From positions 30,199 to 50,345 of the forward strand of contig JBNGIQ010009194.1 in the NCBI GenBank assembly GCA_049999765.1: a DNA stretch of 20,147 nt. The letters are read 5' to 3'. Source of the DNA: Phaeoceros laevis (taxonomy: Eukaryota; Anthocerotophyta; Anthocerotopsida; Notothyladales). The notes beneath the pieces were generated by a model. The model made no database searches and was not told the origin of the DNA. It saw only the letters and a program-made list of their open reading frames with translations. The translations under genes and the position numbers were made by a program. Shown here one piece after another: positions 6,902-14,339 of the stretch (within the stretch, counting starts at the first letter, position 1; every line of letters starts with the position of its first letter).

Positions 6902-8144
6902 ATGAACGAATGAATCTTTAATCGATCTGGGTGGTGAGTCAACCGTGCGGCAAAAAGGCCATGTTCCAGACTCAATCTGAGGACCCTATTTTTGTTTTCT
7001 AGTGTCCTACCGTACCTCCTATTATGCTATATCCCGCGCGGGATCCCCCAATGCTAGGGTGCAAGCCCTGTCATTGCGCCGGCGAGTGTTCGTATCCGAA
7101 CGTCTACCACTAGCAGCAGCCCTTCTTGCCCATCCCCCTTGCGGGACTGGCAAGCACAGGGCCACGTGGCGGGCTGCCACCTTGTCGGGTATGTGCCCCT
7201 TGAGGCAGGGGCCACACAACCACGGCTGTGCGTGCGCTGGCGATGGGATATGAACTTTAGTATTGGACAAAATGGTTCGGGGATATCAGTGGTTCACGAA
7301 AATAATGTGAATAAGCTGATGGACACGAAAATGATGTGAATAAGCTGATGGAAGACCTGATCCGAATAATAATTTATTCCAGATCTAATATTCAATGTAC
7401 TATGGTCGTAAATACTGAGTAAACGTATGAGGACATCATGTATGCTATCTCAAGGAAGAGCCAGGAGTTTAGAGCGCCAACTCGGATCGCACGATGGCCA
7501 AGTTAACGAAACCTAAGTTGAATAAACCATGTCTCCATATAGTCAGTGAATTAAGAGTTTCAACATACTCATTCTATATTTGTTGCTTGCCCAGCAAGTC
7601 TTAGAAGAAGTAGACCTATGTTTTATGGTTTTCATAATTCGGTTTCATTTGTCACGGTTTTTAATGTTAATAAATATTCCCATACATGTATAAACAATCT
7701 CTAGTGTAAATACTTCCATGGTGTAAACATTTTCAAAGTGCAAACTGTGAAATTTAGAGGATTAGCTCGTAGAGCGAGCTGCAACATCACGTTCACGTCC
7801 CATGATTAAAATTTTCAAGTGAGGTTTTTGTATGAAGTTATTGGGATAGAAGAAAGTAGGGGTTTTGTCGACAAAGAAATTTATACTTAGGTCTTAACCG
7901 CCTCCTAGCTATAGTTTTTAAAATCTGCAAGCGTCTCTTATGACTGCTTGGGAAATTTGTACAACTAGTGACCCGCTTTTTTGCTTCTTGAGGGGGCACT
8001 CTATGCACCATCTCCTCGACAAGGTTGTAACCAATTACGGTTTTGCAGGTTTAGGGTTTAGGGCGGCGCACCGCGGGTCAGGGCGAGCGGCCGCACGGCA
8101 ATGCGGGCCGGGGGCGCGGCTGGGCGCGTGGTTGGGTTTAGAGT
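6902..8144. other. Intergenic spacer left of the nested retrotransposons
   Basis: No gene is recognisable. The stretch 7030-7240 is GC-rich and begins with a 14-bp palindrome, ATCCCGCGCGGGAT (7031-7044). A 29-bp tandem duplication (7295-7323, 7324-7352) differs at one site. AT-rich DNA fills 7380-8040. At 8048-8063 there are two telomere-like TTTAGGG units, followed by a strongly GC-rich patch (8063-8130) next to the copia insertion point. The five bases before the LTR are agagt (8140-8144), and the matching target copy would lie beyond the window. Confidence 0.55.
7295..7352. repeat. 29-bp tandem duplication
   Basis: cacgaaaataatgtgaataa... at 7295-7323 is repeated at 7324-7352 with one difference (ataat/atgat). 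It is a simple recent tandem duplication with no visible function. Confidence 0.9.
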
Positions 8145-8388
8145 TGTTGAAAGTACTTAGCGTTTCAACGACGTAGGTAGATATGCAGAGTCTAGGTTAG
8201 GGCACGTTTCGTGCCCATAAATAACATTAATAAGATAGTAACGGGTGCCGCTGACCTAACCGCTAGGCCAGCGGACACCGACGGTTGGAAGCCAGCAGAC
8301 CTACACCTACAAGAGGCTGCCGGCTGCATTTGAAAAGCATATACATTTAATCTATTCCACATTCAAGTGTAACTTCTGATAATTGACA
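8145..8388 (+). repeat. 5' LTR of the copia element, 244 bp
   Basis: It begins TGTTGAAAG and ends TTGACA directly before the primer site, giving TGT...ACA termini. It is 98% identical to the visible 206 bp of the 3' LTR, the differences being at 8166, 8168 and two sites near 8273 and 8313. An exact hairpin (GGGCACG ttt CGTGCCC, 8200-8216) is followed by the AT-rich cataaataacattaataag, a candidate TATA region. A second, imperfect stem pairs ggtgccgctg with cagcggacacc further down. Confidence 0.95.
8200..8216 (+). repeat. Perfect LTR hairpin, 7-bp stem and 3-nt loop
   Basis: GGGCACG and CGTGCCC pair around TTT. The same hairpin is unchanged in the 3' LTR at 19997-20013. Its place just before the AT-rich core suggests a role in the transcript's 5' end or in polyadenylation, but this is inference. 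Confidence 0.85.
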
Positions 8389-8400
8389 TGGTATCAGAGC
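8389..8400 (+). promoter_or_regulatory. Primer binding site for initiator tRNA-Met
   Basis: TGGTATCAGAGC is complementary to the 3' end of plant initiator tRNA-Met (the -CCA end and acceptor stem) and follows the LTR with no spacer. It primes minus-strand DNA synthesis in most plant copia elements. Confidence 0.95.
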
Positions 8401-8450
8401 GGGCGATCTCCACGCTGATGCGCCAGCAATTCTGAAGGAGGATGAGAAGA

Positions 8451-8455
8451 GCGCC
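8451..8455. other. Left target-site duplication of the gypsy insertion
   Basis: gcgcc lies directly before the gypsy LTR (8456) and acgcc (13638-13642) directly after the other LTR. Four of five bases match, the first base having changed by a transition. Five bp is the usual duplication of Ty3/gypsy integrases. It places the insertion 67 nt after the copia 5' LTR. Confidence 0.7.
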
Positions 8456-8620
8456 TGTCAAGAGGCCTGTCGAAACCCTGGAGCATCGGGTTTCGTGGTT
8501 TGCTTAAATACAAGTAAATTGGCAGTTCAAGAGGTTCTAATTCGACCATCTTGCTTTATGACGTACTACCTGCCACGTACCTAGCTAACTTTTAGCTACA
8601 ACCCTGTTTAGACCATGACA
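8456..8620 (-). repeat. 3' LTR of the gypsy element, 165 bp
   Basis: It begins TGTC and ends GACA on the plus strand, a 4-bp inverted terminus. It matches the 5' LTR at 162 of 165 sites, the differences being t/c, a/g and a/g. It contains the GAAACCC/GGGTTTC stem at 8472-8494. Confidence 0.95.
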
Positions 8621-8624
8621 ACTG

Positions 8625-9964
8625 CTATGGGGGGGGAGAGGCCTCGACCTCGAGGCCAGGAACGGGATTGACTCGGAGATAGGCATCAAGTGCCTCGCAA
8701 TCATTGACAACGCTCAAAGGTTCCCAAGTGGCGTCTTCAATAGGGTAGCCTTTCCAAAGTATAAGAAATTGAAGCTGACGTCGTCGAACTCGATGTTGCA
8801 AAATATGTGCCACCTCAAATTCTTGCTGCTCATCTATAAGCTGAGGGGGTGGCCGGGGCGGTGGCGTGCCCTTGTACTGCCTGAGTAAAGAAGCATGAAA
8901 TACTGGGTGACAAGTAAGCTGCGAAGGAAGATCAAGCCGATAAGCAACTTCACCAATTTTTTCCAGAATGCGGAAGGACCCAATCCAACGGTCTGCCAAT
9001 TTTTTACTGCCCATATCCAAACTCAAGTATTTGGTAGATAGAAGGACCAAATCACATGACTGGAAAGAAACATCACGATGATGCTTGTTGGCTTGCTGCC
9101 GTTGCCTGTTTTGTGCCTCGATAGCATGTGCCCTGGCCTGTTGCAAGATATCAACACGGAGCTGCAGATAGTCCTGAGCGGCGGGGACCCGTTGGGCAGC
9201 TTCAATTGGAACATCAAGCAAAGTACATGGATGCTGAAATGCATTCATATAAAGTGGCATCACCTTTGTAGATGTGTTGACCGCATTATTATGCGCGAAT
9301 TCCACCAAATATAAGTAGTCAAACCAGTCCTGTTGATGGTACTGATAAAGGCACGCAGCATGTCTTCAGCTTCTTGGTTGAGGCGCTCTGTACTTCCATC
9401 TGACTCCGGGTGATAGGCTGTGGAAAGACGGATCTTCGTATCCAATCCTTTAAACAATGTTGTCCTGAAGTTGCTCGTGAACCGTGTGTCCCTGTCACTA
9501 ACCAAAGAGTGAGGTAAACCATGGAGGTGGTAGACATTCTTAAGGAACAGGTCTGCCGCTTCTACTGCTGTACATGTTTCATTAGTTGGTGCCAAGTGCA
9601 CCATTCTGCTCAGCTTATCAAGAAAAACTAAGATAGCATTGTAACCATGGGACAAAGGCAAGCCAACGATGAAGTCTAGGAAGACCTGTTCCCATGGTTC
9701 TAGAGGGGCAGGTAGGGGCTGAAGAAGACCTGCTGCTCGCTGCCGACTAGGCTTAGTTCTCTGGCAGACATCACAGTGCAGCACAAAATCCTTGATATCA
9801 TGACGCATGGTCTTCCACTAGAAAGTACGCTCCATTAGTTCAGTAGTGCGATGTACCCCCTGATGGCCTGCTGAAGGTACACTATGAGCTTCCTGTAACA
9901 ACGTCAATCGTATATGCGGTAGGTTAGGTATAAAAAGCATGTGCTGCCAGTACAGTAAACCACC
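8625..9964 (-). pseudogene. Chromodomain integrase of the gypsy element, disrupted
   Basis: The integrase inserts element DNA. From 9964 the frame shows an HHCC zinc region (EAHSVPSAGHQGVH ... CDVCQRTK), interrupted by TAG at 9820-9818. The core has FLDFIVGLP, SLVSDRDTRF and the E in DGSTERLN, with exactly 35 residues between second Asp and Glu (DD35E). A 1-nt deletion near 9330 moves the frame. The next frame (from 9308) has VEFAHNNAVNTSTK, the C-terminal region (LADRWIGSFRILEKIGEVAY) and a chromodomain at 8819-8670 (FEVAHILQHR ... LILWKGYPIEDATWEP), which keeps aromatic residues at the three cage positions. Chromodomains can direct integration by binding histone marks. The stop TAG (8627-8625) is only 4 nt from the 3' LTR. 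Confidence 0.93.
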
Positions 9965-10095
9965 ATTTGCCTGCTGCCAATCCTGTTGGCCTGCACTACT
10001 ACAGTACTACGGTTTAAGAAAAGTTGGCCTGTTGTGCAAAGCGCATTCGTGTTCTATAGAAAGTAAAGGCGTGCCTCTGTTGAGCCCAGTTTAGC

Positions 10096-10413
10096 CCAGT
10101 TGAGCTCTGGCCCCTTTAATTTCCTGCTGAAGTAGGCCACCGGCTGCAGTCCCTAACCAGCATCTTGTTGCAGCACTACACCCACTGCCCTATCCGAAGC
10201 ATCTGTTGCAATTATAAACGGGAGATTCACGTCAGGATATGCTAAGACTGGTACAGTGCTGAGTGCATCCTTTAGCAACTGAAATGCTTGTTCTTGGTCC
10301 TCCTGCCAATGCCATGGCTGCTTATCCTGGAGTAACAAGGTTAATGGAGCAGCCTTGTGTGCAAACTGTTCTACAAAATTTTGATAGTATGAAGCAAGGC
10401 CTAAAAATGACTA
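10096..10413 (-). pseudogene. RNase H remnant of the gypsy element, partly deleted
   Basis: After a TAG (10413-10411) the frame encodes SFLGLASYYQNFVEQFAHKA and LLQDKQPWHWQEDQEQAFQL, the RT-RNase H linker, then LPFIIATDASDRAVGVVLQQ, the RNase H start with its catalytic Asp, and, past another TAG (10155-10153), QPVAYFSRKLKGPELNW. The remaining two thirds of the domain are missing: 9965-10095 has only a faint scrap (FAQQANFS) in another frame and several stops. A deletion of several hundred bases is the simplest explanation. Confidence 0.85.
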
Positions 10414-10439
10414 CAACTCCCGTAAGCATGTAGGTCTGG

Positions 10440-11410
10440 GTCAGGCTTTTACAACAGCCACTTTGGTAGGATCTACCCTGATCCCAGTCTGATCTACAAT
10501 ATGCCCCAAATACTCGATAGATGTAGTTAAGAACTCACATTTCGATATTTGTGCATACAGCTTATGAGCTCTAAGTCTATCAAAGACTTATTGCAGCTTT
10601 TGTAAATGCTCCTCCTTCGTTCGGCTGTACACCAAAACATCGTCCAAATACACCATGACACCATGACCCCAAGAGGTTGCCAAAAACATCGCTCATTAGA
10701 GTCTGGAAGGTGGCCGTGGCATTTGTCATGCCGAAGCTCATGACGAGCCATTCATAGTGTCCGTACCTGGTATTAAAAGCAGTCTTTTCGATGTCCTCTG
10801 GTGCAACACGAATTTGCTGATAGCCTGCGGCTAAGTCAAGCTTAGAAAAGTAGCAAGCACCTGTCAATTGCTCAAACAATTCATCAATCCGAGGTAGAGG
10901 AAAGCCATTCTGCTTGGTAATGCTGTTGAGTCCACGGTAGTCAATACACATGCGTAATTTACCGTTTTTCTTCCTACTAAACAGAATTGGAGCCCCATAA
11001 GGGGACTTGGATGGGCGAATATAACCTTTTCGTAGGAGCTCCTCGGTCTGCCGTCGGGCTTCCTCAAGCTCTAGAGGGGACATGCGATATGATGGTCTGT
11101 ATGGTGGCTTATGAGTACCTGCCACCAGTTCAATACGATGGTCCACCTCCCGATGAGGTGGCAGCCCTGGCGGCAAGCCGTCAACCAATACATCTCTATT
11201 AGCATCGATAAGCTGCTGTAACTCAGGGTCAGTAGACTTACTTGCAGCAGCTGGTGTATATGTGCCAGTCAGTCGTTCCTTGATCAAAAAGAGGAGTGCC
11301 TTTGTTCCCCGTTGTTTTAAATCCTTGCGCATAGTTTTGATAGACACCTGCTGTATGGTAACCTGCGGTTTAGCATTCAGCTTGCAAAGATTCTCAGCCC
11401 TAACAACCAG
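10440..11410 (-). pseudogene. pol: Reverse transcriptase of the gypsy chromovirus, disrupted
   Basis: The RT copies element RNA to DNA. From 11347 the frame has the N-terminal connection, then [77 protein letters not shown] (first catalytic Asp) and the [11 protein letters not shown] motif. At 10666-10651 an 8-bp tandem duplication shifts the frame just before the catalytic YLDD, which is found intact in the next frame ([20 protein letters not shown]). That frame then meets TAA (10590-10588) and TGA (10443-10441). All core motifs are recognisable. The gene cannot make a full enzyme. Confidence 0.92.
10651..10666 (-). repeat. 8-bp tandem duplication at the RT catalytic motif
   Basis: CACCATGA occurs twice in a row (10651-10658, 10659-10666). 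One copy suffices for the expected coding sequence before YLDD, so the duplication explains the frameshift there. Confidence 0.85.
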
Positions 11411-11769
11411 CTATTCACGTCCAAATGTTAGAAGAAGCTCTCGAGTGCTCCAGGTAATTGCTGGATCATGTTGTTTTAGCCAAAGCATGCCCAAAATGGC
11501 ATCATAATCTTCCTTGAGATCAGTAACTATAAACACCATGCTTGATAAGAAGCGTCCAATGCGAAGGTTTACCCGTTTACTGATCGTAGCTGGTGTAGGA
11601 TTCCGTGTTCCATTCGCCATGTCTACTTCGCCGCATTGCTTCTGGGTGTCCACCTGCAACTCTTTCACAAGCTTTCTAGATAGAAAATACTAGCACCACA
11701 GTCCATAAGTACCCGACATGGCCTTCCATTCAACTTAGCACGTACTCTAAACAAGTCACATACTTCCAT
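11411..11769 (-). pseudogene. Aspartic protease of the gypsy element, frameshifted
   Basis: The retropepsin cleaves Gag-Pol. From ATG 11769 the frame reads MEVCDLFRVRAKLNGRPCRV and then LMDCGAS, the active-site segment, with cysteine where D-S/T-G is usual. A frameshift near 11690 ends it. The adjacent frame (from 11668) continues with KELQVDTQK and the conserved C-terminal part (DAILGMLWLKQHDPAITW, the family's 'ILGMdWL' signature). A TAG at 11413-11411 separates it from the RT, in a spot where the flanking sequence (GRE-stop-LVVRAE) suggests a lost glutamine. D-C-G occurs in some plant elements, so I do not count it alone as a lesion. Confidence 0.82.
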
Positions 11770-11831
11770 CTCTTCTGTCGCACTTGTAGCTGCTACAGTG
11801 GGATGTATTGAACCCCCAGCCGCCATCCCTG

Positions 11832-13003
11832 TCATTTCTGAGGGTTCTTGTTTCCTTGCCCTCCAGAGTTTTCAGCTGCCTCACTTGTTTTAGTTGGGCA
11901 AGGGCACACCTCTGCTGAATTTGCTTGACGAGTTTGCCATCGTTGCTGATTACCGCCTGGTGCAGGAGCTCCTCGACCACGTCCCCTGCCTTGTCCTGTC
12001 CCTGGTCCTGATCTGGGGCAAGCTGGAGGTTTAGTACAATTAGAAGATCGGTGCCCCCATTCACCACAATTGTAACAATTGCCTAAGAATTCAACAGTGC
12101 CTAATTCCATGGGGGTTGCCCCGCCAGAATCTGTGGATGGTTGCCTTCGTGCATCCCAGCTTGACCGGTTCCATGACCTGGTGCCGTACAGCAATGCTTC
12201 TGTCCTCTCGGCAACAAGTATGGCTTCCTGCAGAGTTGCCGGCATCCTAATTTGTACCTCCCGTCTGATAGCATCTTTGAGGCCCTCCTTGTACCTGTCA
12301 ATCTTCTCGTCCTCCGGCATGTCAGGAATGCTTAAAATTATGTCCAGGAACTCAGATGTATTGGTAGCAATTGACCTCCGCTGAACCGTTCTCTTCAGTT
12401 TATCTCGAGCTACCAACCTGCTCTCAATAGGCACAAAGTGTGCTCTTACGCTTGCCAAAAATTCCTTGAGAGTGTAAATTCGGGGCACCACCCCTCGTGC
12501 TACCTGAGCTTCTCGGTGGATCCACCAGGTCAGGGCTGCGTCCTTCATGAGCGTTGTGACTAGCACTACCTGGCTTTCCACTGGGACAGCCCTCAGAAAC
12601 ATGTAAACACGCACCTGGTGTGCCCATTGCTCTATCGCCGCCGGATCCCTTCGGCCATCGTATGGCTCCGGTGCCTTAGCCTTCACTGTACTCGCCTGCG
12701 CAGCTGCTACCATGGGGGCCACGACCTGCTGCACAGCGGCCTGCTGCGCTTCAGCGGCATGCTGTTGGCAGCCTGCTGTTCAACAGCTGCCTGCGCCATA
12801 GCCGCCTGCTGGGCTACGACTTGTTGAGCTGCCGCCGTCCGTGCATTAGCAGCCTCCCGCTCGGTCCTCATCGATTCTCGCTGCTGCTGCAATAGCAGTT
12901 CTAACTCCACGATTCGTGCCTCCCGCACCTCTATCAGCCTGAGCGCCTCAGCTATGTCCGCTGGCAAGGGATTCTGTCCCTGCCCTTCACTGAAATCTCC
13001 CAT
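11832..13003 (-). pseudogene. gag: gag of the gypsy chromovirus, one frameshift
   Basis: Gag forms the particle that packages element RNA. The start chosen is ATG 13003 (MGDFSEGQG), as upstream codons in this frame have only a TTG. Residues 1-80 are a Gln/Ala-rich coiled coil (ARIVELELLLQQQRESMRTE). Near 12765 a 1-nt indel shifts the frame. The rest, readable from 12734, includes PYDGRRDPAAIEQWAHQVRV, the retrotransposon gag core with AALTWW, and a CCHC zinc knuckle, CYNCGEWGHRSSNC, that is intact. An RG-rich tail (GQGRGRGRGAPAPGG) follows. The frame ends at TGA 11834-11832. The next frame, leading into protease, already overlaps this end, so gag and pol may normally be in different frames. 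Confidence 0.9.
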
Positions 13004-13007
13004 ACTT

Positions 13008-13427
13008 CTACTGTTGTGACGTGATAGCGCCTTGTTTGCACCCAAGCAATTCCTCTACGTCCCGGATGCTGATTTCCGGATACCGTGCTTCACTAACGGG
13101 CACAAAATATCAACTTGCGCCCTCGCGCACAATCCCTAGCAATTTCTTGAGCTCCGCACAAGCCAAAAACCAGGCAACGTGTTGCGTACGCCGCCACTTT
13201 GTTCCAACTCCCGCGCACCACTTCTCGTGTAGCTGTGCAAGCAATACCCCAGCCCAACGCACGCACTCGTGATAGTGGAATAGTAACGCAAGTACATTCA
13301 ACAAATGGTCTTGGCCGGGTGGATACGTTTCAGCTGACCGCTGCAACAAAACAGCATGCACTGCAGGATTCGGCGCAAGTAATGGTACTCCCCAGGGTCT
13401 GAGCTGCTGGTGTCGATCACCGTTCAT
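13008..13427 (-). CDS. Leader open frame of the gypsy element, upstream of gag
   Basis: An ATG at 13427 opens 105 codons to a TGA at 13112-13110. The same frame then continues another 33 codons to TAG at 13010-13008. That TAG is four nt before the gag ATG (13003). The product has helix-like, Trp-, His- and Leu-rich segments (HLLNVLALLFHYHECVRW, AELKKLLGIVREGAS) and, past the TGA, YFVPVSEARYPEISIRDVEE. I recognise no family. Chromoviruses usually have no protein in the leader. It might be a captured host exon, a regulatory upstream frame, or an ancestral N-terminal part of Gag moved out of frame. A chance open frame is possible, but it is long for non-coding DNA and its end is close to the gag start. 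Confidence 0.4.
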
Positions 13428-13457
13428 CGGGTTGATCGCTCTGCATACCGGCAGATT

Positions 13458-13470
13458 GGCTCTGATACCA
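13458..13470 (-). promoter_or_regulatory. Primer binding site of the gypsy element (tRNA-iMet)
   Basis: Minus-strand TGGTATCAGAGCC follows the 5' LTR after two bases (gc) and matches 13 bases of the 3' end of plant initiator tRNA-Met. The gypsy element and its copia host thus use the same primer tRNA. Confidence 0.95.
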
Positions 13471-13472
13471 GC

Positions 13473-13637
13473 TGTCAAGAGGCCTGTCGAAACCCTGGAG
13501 CATCGGGTTTCGTGGTTTGCTTAAATACAAGTAAACTGGCAGTTCAAGAGGTTCTAATTCGACCGTCTTGCTTTATGACGTACTACCTGCCACGTACCTA
13601 GCTAGCTTTTAGCTACAACCCTGTTTAGACCATGACA
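13473..13637 (-). repeat. 5' LTR of the gypsy element, 165 bp
   Basis: This copy has the same TGTC...GACA ends. In sense (minus) direction a TATTTAAG box lies at 13527-13520, giving roughly 110 nt of U3 and a short R-U5. A stem (GAAACCC/GGGTTTC, 13489-13511) follows the box and may be part of the 5' end of the transcript or of the polyadenylation signal. The LTR is short for a gypsy element. Confidence 0.95.
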
Positions 13638-13811
13638 ACGCCACTGCTACTGGCTGCGTCATTGCTGACGCTTGTGGCTGTTTGAATGGATCCGTCCAGC
13701 AGTCGCTAGAATTCTCGATCTGCATTCTGGCGCAAGCAGCGGGCCATAAGAAATCAAACAGCACAACGCTCACAAAACAACAATTCACGAGTACACAATC
13801 AGTTGCATTGA

Positions 13812-14339
13812 GAGCTGCAGACGTTTGTGGGTAGCCAGTACAGTAGTGGGCAAAGTCACCAGTTGTGTCACGCACCTGTATCCTTTGTGTGTCAACACTG
13901 TCGAGTCTGCACAGGTCAAACTCCTTGTGCAGGTCGGGTGGGTAGAACACATAATAGATCTTCAGCACATGCTAAGAGAGGTGTCCCAAATTATCTGTTG
14001 GAGCACCGTCAGCAACACAAGAAAGAGGATATACTGGTCAGCAAACTGCAAGTGTTGATCAATGCCGTGTCGAACATAGCTGCACAACTTATGAGCTTAG
14101 ATGTTCACCTAGAAGCACTGGACACAAAATTCCTATTGCTGTTAAAACCACATCTTCTGTCCTATAAAACTGCTCTAGCATCACTTTCTGTCCCACCAGT
14201 CGGGCACATATATCAACAGTCCACAAATTGCTTGGAGTGCATAGTGCATCGTCATACCCAGAAATCCAAAACGGCGAAGCTAGCAGCAAGTGTGAAAACG
14301 GAGATGTTAGTCTTGGTGGAGCCACATTCTAATTTTTGA
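13812..14339 (+). CDS. Leader open frame of the copia element, overlapping the gag start
   Basis: The frame is open from TGA 13809-13811 to TGA 14337-14339, 175 codons. The first ATG is at 14091 and would give 82 residues; earlier codons have only GTG. The stop overlaps the gag start as TGATG. The part around 14020-14150 looks like an amphipathic helix (VSKLQVLINAVSNIAAQLMS, then LDVHLEALDTKFLLLLKPHL). I recognise no family. It may be a worn upstream part of Gag, a regulatory frame or a captured segment. A different frame (13825-14058) is also open for about 77 codons, so it cannot be taken as certain. Confidence 0.35.
   Translation, partial: ELQTFVGSQYSSGQSHQLCHAPVSFVCQHCRVCTGQTPCAGRVGRTHNRSSAHAKRGVPNYLLEHRQQHKKEDILVSKLQVLINAVSNIAAQLMSLDVHLEALDTKFLLLLKPHLLSYKTALASLSVPPVGHIYQQSTNCLECIVHRHTQKSKTAKLAASVKTEMLVLVEPHSNF

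Larger units (their letters stand above)
8456..13637 (-). mobile_element. Ty3/gypsy chromovirus, nested in the copia leader
   Basis: It lies antisense to its host element. In its own direction: 5' LTR (13637-13473), tRNA-iMet site (13470-13458), leader with an open frame, gag, protease, RT, RNase H, integrase with chromodomain, 3' LTR (8620-8456). RT before integrase, and the chromodomain at the integrase end, place it with the chromoviruses of Metaviridae. LTRs are 165 bp and differ at 3 sites. Despite that, the coding part carries at least six stops, several frameshifts, an 8-bp duplication and a damaged RNase H. No polypurine tract is visible next to the 3' LTR. It cannot move on its own. 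Confidence 0.94.

Noticed and set aside
7060-7110. A tRNA-like or SINE internal promoter (gtgttcgtatccgaacg, similar to a B box)
   Set aside because: No A box at the right distance and no cloverleaf. The match is too short to support a SINE or tRNA.
8048-8063. Interstitial telomere array
   Set aside because: Only two TTTAGGG units are present, too few to call an array.
8621-8640. G-run as the polypurine tract of the gypsy element
   Set aside because: It is on the wrong strand for an element that reads on the minus strand. In sense it is a C-run.
11840-11900. Programmed frameshift site between gypsy gag and pol
   Set aside because: The frames overlap here, but I find no canonical X XXY YYZ slippery heptamer in the gag frame, so a simple indel or another mechanism is as likely.
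13609-13968. Minus-strand frame of about 119 codons in the copia leader
   Set aside because: It crosses the gypsy LTR boundary and has no recognisable motif, so it is a chance frame over a junction.
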